The notes under the pieces are model-generated. The model saw only the letters and a program-made list of their open reading frames with translations, was not told the DNA's origin and did no database searches. This document shows positions 43,402-48,553 of a stretch of 48,553 bases of DNA, in pieces. Source of the stretch: an uncultured Chloroflexota bacterium. GTDB taxonomy: Bacteria > Chloroflexota > Anaerolineae > Aggregatilineales > Phototrophicaceae. Where the stretch lies: positions 1 through 48,553 of the forward strand of contig CALKIA010000690.1 of the NCBI GenBank assembly GCA_937988705.1. The letters run 5' to 3'. Position numbers and translations under genes: made by a program. Within the stretch, counting starts at the first letter, position 1; each line of letters begins with the position of its first letter.

Positions 43402-43418
43402 ACAACCTAAATGCAACA

Positions 43419-43448
43419 AAAAAGGACGGGCTCAGGCTCGTCCTTTTT
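43419..43448. terminator. Intrinsic terminator between clpX and the converging MBL-fold gene
   Basis: AAAAAGGACGGGC pairs with GCTCGTCCTTTTT around a TCAG loop, with one G-T pair. A-tract and T-tract on the two sides make it usable in both directions. Confidence 0.88.
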
Positions 43449-43470
43449 AATTCCGCGGACTGGTGAGCGC

Positions 43471-44097
43471 CTAACGGTCAGGGGTGAGCAGCATGACTTC
43501 GGCTTTGTTCCCGACTTCGCGCTGAAAGATCTGCGCGTCGACCCAATTCGCACCCGACGAACTCATGCCCCAATTGCAGGGGATGACCCAGTGCGGGCGC
43601 ATCTGGTCGGTGACCTGCGCGGCTTGCTCGGGCGAGAGAGTACCCTTGCCATCAATTGGCAAAATGGCGATGTCCGGGTGAATGGATGCCATTTCTGGGA
43701 TGAAGCCGGTATCACCCGCGTAGTAGATATCATAGTAGTTGACGGAAATAACGAAGCCCAGTCCGCCATCAGTCACCGCATGGCGCGGATCGTTAGGCGA
43801 GTAGGCTGGGACACCTTTGATGCACACGCGGTCGACGGCGATGCTTTGCCACGGGAGCAGTACGGTGCAGCCCGGAATTTCCTGTGCGACCCGTTCGTTC
43901 CCGATGATGAGGGTCTGGTCACCACGCAGTTTGTTGATGTCGGCCAGCGAACATCGATCATAGTGGTCATGGCTGACGAGAATGACATCAGCAGGTCGAT
44001 CCGTCCGGAGAATCCGCCATGGATTGATGTAGATCAGGGGGGAGCCCTGAATGAGGAAACTTCCGTGCCCTAACCATTGGATTTGGTCTATCATCAT
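43471..44097 (-). CDS. Metallo-beta-lactamase-fold protein with substituted metal ligands
   Basis: A 208-residue UlaG-like MBL-fold protein. The first strand WLGHGSFLI (8-16), the loop SHDHYDRCS (42-50) and AGDTGF (127-132) define the family. His43, His45, Asp47 and Asp129 are present. Position 48 is Arg where the HxHxDH motif has His, and Asn175 (PCNWGM) replaces the C-terminal His of PCHWG-type motifs. At least two ligands of the dinuclear site are thus missing, so it may bind one metal or be catalytically altered. ATG 44097 or the adjacent ATG 44094 could start it. Confidence 0.88.
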   Translation of the reverse strand: MMIDQIQWLGHGSFLIQGSPLIYINPWRILRTDRPADVILVSHDHYDRCSLADINKLRGDQTLIIGNERVAQEIPGCTVLLPWQSIAVDRVCIKGVPAYSPNDPRHAVTDGGLGFVISVNYYDIYYAGDTGFIPEMASIHPDIAILPIDGKGTLSPEQAAQVTDQMRPHWVIPCNWGMSSSGANWVDAQIFQREVGNKAEVMLLTPDR

Positions 44098-44221
44098 GCT
44101 TCAGCTCAACGCAGTGGGTATGTGACCTAATGGAGCGTAACTTTACTACAGTACGGGTGTTTGGGCAAGATTTTTGTCCTAGTCTCAATGAACACGTGAC
44201 ATGCGGAATCCAAACCCGAGT

Positions 44222-44241
44222 TATAATGGGCATGCGATAAT
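44222..44241 (+). promoter_or_regulatory. Candidate -10 elements for the AAA ATPase operon
   Basis: A perfect TATAAT at 44222-44227, and an extended-type TGCGATAAT with GATAAT at 44236-44241. No convincing -35 was found (GTGACA at 44196-44201 is 20 nt away from the first). Confidence 0.5.
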
Positions 44242-44280
44242 GCGTCAACCAGCCTCCTTATACGACTGAGGGATCAATCG

Positions 44281-45633
44281 ATGAGCAATCCTCCAATCAA
44301 TCGAATTCAGCCCAAGCCGAATCCTAACCAGCCACCGCGGCCAAACACCGGTGAACTCGGTGGCGCATGGTCGCCTCCGCCGCTCACCTCACTGAACGAC
44401 ACTGGACTGAATTTATTGGCGGTCGCTGAACTGGTACTGAAAGTGTTGTACTTTGGCGGCTATATGTCTGGCCATACCATCGCCGACATCGTCAAACTCC
44501 CGTTTACGGGTGTGCTCGACAGCGTCATTGACTTTTTGAAGCGCGAGAAATTTATCGAGGTCAAGGGGTCTGGCGGTTTAGGTGAAGCCAGCTTCCAATA
44601 TCTGATTTCGAACGCGGGTGCGGCCAAAGCCCGTGAAGCACTGGAACGCTCGCAGTACGCCGGACCGGCTCCCGTGACTCTCCAGCAGTATATCGCCTCG
44701 CTGCGTTCACAGAATAAGGAACGCCTCCTCGTTCACGAAGAGCAGATGAAGTCGGTGACGGATCACCTTGTGATCTCCGAAGAGATGCTGGCCCGCATTG
44801 GCCCGGCGATCAACTCGGGTCGCTCGATGTTTCTGTACGGGCCTCCCGGCAACGGGAAGACGACGGTCGCGGAACAGGTTGGCCGCCTCGTGCTCGGCGA
44901 TACCATCTGGATTCCGTACGCATTTGATGTTGACGGCCAGATCGTGCGCGTGTTCGATAACGTCAACCATGAACTCGCCGACGATATGTCGACCAAGCTG
45001 GGCACCGGCGTCGTGATGGATCCGCGCTGGGTGCGCATTCGCCGACCGATGATCATGGTGGGTGGCGAACTTACGCTCAGCGGCCTCGACCTCGTGTACG
45101 ATACGATTAACAAGTACTACGAAGCGCCGTTCCAGGTTAAAGCCAATGGCGGCATGTTCCTGATCGATGACTTTGGCCGTCAGCAGGTGCGCCCGCGCGA
45201 TCTGCTCAACCGCTGGATCGTCCCGCTCGAAAAAGGCATCGACTTTTTGACGCTGGCGACCGGACGTAAGATCGAAATTCCGTTCTTTGTGCTGATCGTG
45301 TTCTCCACGAACATCGACCCGCGCGACTTGGTGGACGAAGCATTTCTCCGCCGTATTCGTCATAAGATCGAGATTACCGATCCGACCTACGAGCAGTTCC
45401 GCGATATTTTCAAACGCGTGTGCACCGCGAAGGGTGTCAAGTATGACGAACAGGCGCTGGCATACCTGCTCAAGGAGTGGTACATCAGCAAAAATCGCGC
45501 GCTGCGCGCAGTGCATCCACGTGACCTGATTAATCAGCTGCTGGATATTGCTACGTACTTGAACAAACCGCCCGTGTTGAGCAAGGACATGATTGACCGC
45601 TCGGCGGCATCGTATTTCGTCAACCTCGATTGA
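44281..45633 (+). CDS. AAA-family ATPase with Pro-rich N-terminus and winged-helix-like domain
   Basis: A 450-residue protein. Residues 1-35 are Pro/Asn-rich and probably disordered. Residues about 40-120 look like a winged helix (LFGG-type helices then a KGSGGLGEASFQY wing). The AAA core has Walker A GPPGNGKTT (187-195), Walker B FLIDDFGR (293-300), sensor-1 FSTN (341-344) and Arg-finger-like FLRRIRHKIE (near 356-365). ATG 44281 has GAGGGA upstream. It is cotranscribed with a pseudo-response-regulator 10 nt downstream. Such ATPases are seen in Chloroflexota and relatives, but I know no established role; motility or secretion regulation is possible. Confidence 0.88.
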   Translation: MSNPPINRIQPKPNPNQPPRPNTGELGGAWSPPPLTSLNDTGLNLLAVAELVLKVLYFGGYMSGHTIADIVKLPFTGVLDSVIDFLKREKFIEVKGSGGLGEASFQYLISNAGAAKAREALERSQYAGPAPVTLQQYIASLRSQNKERLLVHEEQMKSVTDHLVISEEMLARIGPAINSGRSMFLYGPPGNGKTTVAEQVGRLVLGDTIWIPYAFDVDGQIVRVFDNVNHELADDMSTKLGTGVVMDPRWVRIRRPMIMVGGELTLSGLDLVYDTINKYYEAPFQVKANGGMFLIDDFGRQQVRPRDLLNRWIVPLEKGIDFLTLATGRKIEIPFFVLIVFSTNIDPRDLVDEAFLRRIRHKIEITDPTYEQFRDIFKRVCTAKGVKYDEQALAYLLKEWYISKNRALRAVHPRDLINQLLDIATYLNKPPVLSKDMIDRSAASYFVNLD

Positions 45634-45643
45634 CGCGGGCGCT

Positions 45644-46642
45644 ATGAACAGGATCTACAACGGAGCGGCGATCCCGCGTTATCAGATCTTCGTGCTGGGT
45701 GATGGCAACTTTGTCGTTCAGTGGAGCGAGCATACCGTTCAGGACTTGATGTCGGGAACGTATCGCCCGTACACCCAGCATGATTTTGGTCATCTGATTC
45801 ACGATTTTGAGCTGGAGCGCCTGAAAACTGCGGGCGTGATTGAACACTACAACCGGACGTATGTGTGGGTGTATGCCCTTCCGGAGAATAACCGCTTTGG
45901 TATGCTGCGGACGCAGGAAAGATCAATGAGCCGCGTCCGCTCGTACTATCTGAACACCACCCTCCCCGTCGAGCGGTTTGACGAGGTATTGGTTCAGCTA
46001 CAGTCGCTCGGCCTGATTGACCAGTACTGGGCGACTGAACATGATGGGGTCGTAGCCATCTTCAATAAAGATGAGCAACCGTTCGCGCAGTTGAAGGATG
46101 CCGAGGCGGTGCAGCGCCTGTTAAGCGGCGCTGCGCCGGATCTGTTCAAAGATACCGCTGTCGCTTTTATCGAGATGTCGCGGGCGGATGTCGCGCTCAA
46201 AACGCCGGAGATGGATCATCTGAATCTCGATGAGATCATCGCCGCGCAGACGGATATCGCCCTGTTTGCCGGAAAGCGGGTGATGGTCCTCGTAAAAGAT
46301 GACCGCGAATCACACACCATCTGCCAGATGCTGGGTGCGCTGACGATGGATGTCTGCACGGCGCATACAGGCGGCGATGCGCTGCTCAGTCTCGAAGAAC
46401 AGCCAGCGAACATTGTCGTAATGGAGCTCCAACTGCCGGACATGCACGGCTATGAGTTGATCGCCAAAGTCCGTGAAATCGGGGCTGTGTCGCCTATTCA
46501 TGTCATTGTACTGGCGGAACCGAACGCGACGGAAGCCGATCAGGTATTCGCGCTGACGATAGCCAAAGTTGATAGCTATCTGGTCAAACCGATTAAGCTG
46601 CCGCAGCTGCGGCAGAATGTGTGGACAGCCCTCAAGAGCTAA
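45644..46642 (+). CDS. Response-regulator-like protein with a degenerate C-terminal receiver domain
   Basis: A 332-residue protein. The N-terminal 200 residues are of unknown family, with winged-helix-like patterns and many aromatic residues. Residues about 210-330 fold as a CheY-like receiver: VMVLVKDDRES (213-223) keeps the acidic pair and LVKP keeps Lys315. The phospho-acceptor Asp is Glu261 (VVMELQLPD), and the switch Thr/Ser is Ala291 (VLAEPN). It is therefore likely phosphorylation-independent. ATG 45644, 10 nt after the ATPase gene, is the likely start. Partnership with the AAA protein is inferred from the operon. Confidence 0.86.
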   Translation: MNRIYNGAAIPRYQIFVLGDGNFVVQWSEHTVQDLMSGTYRPYTQHDFGHLIHDFELERLKTAGVIEHYNRTYVWVYALPENNRFGMLRTQERSMSRVRSYYLNTTLPVERFDEVLVQLQSLGLIDQYWATEHDGVVAIFNKDEQPFAQLKDAEAVQRLLSGAAPDLFKDTAVAFIEMSRADVALKTPEMDHLNLDEIIAAQTDIALFAGKRVMVLVKDDRESHTICQMLGALTMDVCTAHTGGDALLSLEEQPANIVVMELQLPDMHGYELIAKVREIGAVSPIHVIVLAEPNATEADQVFALTIAKVDSYLVKPIKLPQLRQNVWTALKS

Positions 46643-46714
46643 ACTCCCATTGTGTTTTGGAGGCCCGACAAGTAGACTCATTCAGAATATACCGTCTGAT
46701 AATGAGCGTCTGCC

Positions 46715-47266
46715 ATGTCTCAAGTACCGTGGGAAAGCAAAATGCGCCGCACGAATGCGGAGGCGGAATGGATGGCACCAGAAGAAGTCGTACAGCAGGT
46801 ACGTCTTCATTATTTTGAGGCCGTTAACTGGCTGCATGACAGCACTTTTGAATCGTGGGCGGCGCAGTGGTCAGAAGCACCCGCGTACCTCAACGGTTCG
46901 TTCCTCAAACGACATCAACAAGCGCTTATGACCACGCGGGATGCTGTGCTGCCACACCTGGTCGGTGTACTGCGCTGCGATCATACGATCGAAGTGCGAC
47001 ACTTTAGCCAGCAGGGCGGTGATTGCTTAATCGTCGATCATCAGACAGGACGCCGGATGGCCACCTATAACCGCGAAACCCAGCAGCGCCTCAACACGCA
47101 GGATCTGGGTGACGGTGCAGTCGTCTACCGCATGCACTATGATTTGCGGTCTCGGCGCTGGAAAATCGATCACTTCGTGCAGGAACTCCCGGCGGGGTGG
47201 GGCAGCGCCCGCCGACGCATCCGCGAGACCGGGAATATGCCCACTTCATTTGGACGCGATTATTAA
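46715..47266 (+). CDS. Unknown protein, NTF2/SnoaL-like in appearance
   Basis: A protein of 183 residues from ATG 46715. No strong ribosome site precedes that codon, while GGAGG at 46759-46763 lies 8 nt before an in-frame ATG at 46772, which would give 164 residues. The pattern of an N-terminal helix (EEVVQQVRLHYFEAVNWLHD), a WAAQWSEAP turn and a curved beta-sheet rich in VRHFS/CLIVDHQTGRRMATY strands resembles small NTF2-like folds. No catalytic motif is visible. GATAAT at 46698-46703 is a weak candidate -10. Confidence 0.7.
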   Translation: MSQVPWESKMRRTNAEAEWMAPEEVVQQVRLHYFEAVNWLHDSTFESWAAQWSEAPAYLNGSFLKRHQQALMTTRDAVLPHLVGVLRCDHTIEVRHFSQQGGDCLIVDHQTGRRMATYNRETQQRLNTQDLGDGAVVYRMHYDLRSRRWKIDHFVQELPAGWGSARRRIRETGNMPTSFGRDY

Positions 47267-47314
47267 GTCTCCGCCCGTCCAAATACCGCGCCGCTTTACC
47301 AGTCAGGCAAGGTT

Positions 47315-48310
47315 GTGACCTCCACCACATTTGTTACGGGCGGGACCGGCTTCTTAGGTCGCCATCTCATTCCGGCGCTGTGCCGGGCCGGGCATCACGT
47401 CCGGGTCCTGGCGCGGCACCCGGATGCTCACCTGTGGCTCAAACGCTATCCGAATGTTGAAATTGTTCAGGGCGATGTGCTCGACGCTGCTAGTTTGCGG
47501 ACAGCCATGCGCGGTTGTGCCTATGTCATCCACGCGGCGGGGCTCTTCCGCTTCTGGGGCGAACAGGCGCTGTTTGATGAGACCAACGTTGGCGGAACGG
47601 AAAACCTTCTCAAGGCAGTCGTCGATGGGCAGCGTGTGCTTTATATCTCGACAGTCGCACTGATCGGCACGCCGTCGGGTATCGTTGACGAGCTGCATCC
47701 GGCGCAACCCACGGATAACTATCAGCGCAGCAAGTACAAAGCGGAACAGCTCGCCCTGCGCTATCATGCCGAGCACGGCGTTCCACTCATAGTGCTGCGC
47801 CCCGGTGCGTTCTATGGCCCGTTTGGTACGTATGCATTCAATCGCTTGTTCTTCAGAGACCCCATGCGCGGAATCATCATGCAGATCAACGGTGGGAGCT
47901 ATATTACATTTCCAGCGTATATTGGCGATGTCGCGCAGGCGATTGTCCGCGCGTTGACGGCGGGGCGCCCGGGGGAAATCTACAACGTGTGCGGTGAAAC
48001 GCTGACGCACAAAGCGGCTTTTGACATCATCACGCGTGAGGCGCAGCTCTGGTATCCGCGACTCAACATCCCTGATTGGCTGGGTGAGGCGTTCGCGCGG
48101 TTGCTGACGGGCGTGGCGTATGTCACACGGCAGGAACCGTTCTACCCGATCACCTTGCGGTCTTATGTGTATAATGACTGGCGCGTTTCCAGTGAAAAAG
48201 CGCAGCGCGAACTCGGATTTGTGCCGACGCCGTTTATTGAGGGCGCACGGCGCACGATCGCGTGGTATCGGGCCGGACAGCCTGATATGCTCCCAGAAGT
48301 CGAATGTTAG
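47315..48310 (+). CDS. NAD-dependent epimerase/dehydratase (extended SDR)
   Basis: A 331-residue extended SDR with VTGGTGFLG (7-15), catalytic Ser near 112 (ISTVA), Tyr136 and Lys140 (YQRSK), and PGAFYGP near 167-173. It resembles dihydroflavonol-4-reductase-like and HpnA-like enzymes acting on NDP-sugars, sterols or other carbonyl substrates; the substrate is not readable. The start is GTG 47315 with AAGG just upstream. Unlike the SDR at 16739-17686, its active site is intact. It is followed by obgE with 7 nt between. Confidence 0.92.
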   Translation: MTSTTFVTGGTGFLGRHLIPALCRAGHHVRVLARHPDAHLWLKRYPNVEIVQGDVLDAASLRTAMRGCAYVIHAAGLFRFWGEQALFDETNVGGTENLLKAVVDGQRVLYISTVALIGTPSGIVDELHPAQPTDNYQRSKYKAEQLALRYHAEHGVPLIVLRPGAFYGPFGTYAFNRLFFRDPMRGIIMQINGGSYITFPAYIGDVAQAIVRALTAGRPGEIYNVCGETLTHKAAFDIITREAQLWYPRLNIPDWLGEAFARLLTGVAYVTRQEPFYPITLRSYVYNDWRVSSEKAQRELGFVPTPFIEGARRTIAWYRAGQPDMLPEVEC

Positions 48311-48317
48311 GACGATC

Positions 48318-48553
48318 ATGATCGATCAAGTCAAGATTTTTGTGCAGAGTGGCAATGGTGGCGATGGTCTCATCGCTTTTCGCCGCGAGAAATTTGTGCC
48401 GCACGGCGGGCCAGCGGGCGGCGATGGTGGCGACGGTGGCGATATCGTCTTCACGGTCAACCCGAAGATGAACACGCTCGCGCCCTTTGGTAATCGCATC
48501 CATTTTCGCGCGCAGCACGGCGATAAAGGTGGCACCAGCAACAAAGCCGGTCG
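48318..48553 (+). CDS. obgE: GTPase ObgE/CgtA, N-terminal part (runs off the window)
   Basis: The first 78 residues match the Gly-rich OBG fold domain: VKIFVQSGNGGDGLIAFRRE (about 5-24), then FVPHGGPAGGDGGDGGD (about 26-42) and the QHGDKGGTSNKAG end. Obg GTPases act in ribosome assembly and stress control. ATG 48318 has AGGA 6 nt upstream. The GTPase domain lies outside the window. Confidence 0.96.
   Translation, partial: MIDQVKIFVQSGNGGDGLIAFRREKFVPHGGPAGGDGGDGGDIVFTVNPKMNTLAPFGNRIHFRAQHGDKGGTSNKAG

Overview
The window is a 48.5 kb, moderately GC-rich (about 58-60% by eye) bacterial chromosomal segment that is densely packed with genes, often with 4-20 nt overlaps. Gene content and style suggest a member of the Chloroflexota, probably of the Anaerolineae type. 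The signs are Thr-Pro repeat linkers in an exported protein, a Rex repressor, a YugP-type peptidase, extended -10 promoters and many proteins of unknown family. This assignment is inference; the window has no rRNA. No phage, IS element or CRISPR array was seen.

Layout. (1) 1-8.9 kb, plus strand: a molybdenum-hydroxylase (xanthine dehydrogenase-like) cluster. It holds a metallophosphoesterase, a fused FAD/[2Fe-2S] subunit, a small membrane protein, a 583-aa protein with a nucleoside-phosphorylase-like C-terminal half, the molybdopterin subunit, YqeB and a YqeC-MocA fusion. YqeB and YqeC mark selenium-dependent molybdenum hydroxylases. (2) 9-13.3 kb: purine nucleoside phosphorylase, an exported Thr-Pro-linker protein, then a Rossmann/DUF2520 dehydrogenase with panB and panC (pantothenate); the dehydrogenase appears to start at ATA. 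(3) 13.4-16.6 kb: a membrane zinc peptidase converging on fabF-fabH. (4) 16.7-21.3 kb: an atypical SDR, a GNAT protein paired with a MenC/N-acylamino-acid racemase, a Uma2 nuclease-fold protein, proC and a 16-codon mini-ORF. (5) 21.3-27.5 kb: the F1-ATPase block atpA-G-D-C without F0 or delta genes, mreB, and convergent rex. (6) 27.7-34.6 kb: a MacB-like export operon with two adaptors, one ATPase and two permeases, then a GbsR/MarR-type regulator. (7) 34.6-39.7 kb: tRNA-Leu(TAG), then an accessory-looking stretch with a LuxR-HTH/hydrolase fusion divergent from a berberine-bridge-like flavoprotein, and an old-yellow-enzyme relative coupled to an unknown protein. (8) 40-48.5 kb: tig-clpP-clpX, a metallo-beta-lactamase-fold protein with altered ligands, an AAA ATPase with a pseudo-response-regulator, an unknown protein, an extended SDR and the start of obgE.

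How the genes fit together: region 1 with the phosphorylase in region 2 suggests purine nucleoside cleavage followed by oxidation of the base. Rex sits beside the F1 operon, and Rex-like dyads lie in front of both rex and atpA, which would link ATP synthase expression to NADH/NAD+. The GNAT/racemase pair suggests N-acylation and racemisation of amino acids.

Most striking for follow-up: the YqeC-MocA fusion and phosphorylase-like protein in the xanthine dehydrogenase cluster, the ATA-start DUF2520 gene in the pan operon, MreB with Asn at the phosphate-2 Asp, the AAA/pseudo-receiver pair, the two-adaptor/two-permease exporter, and the possible Rex control of atp.
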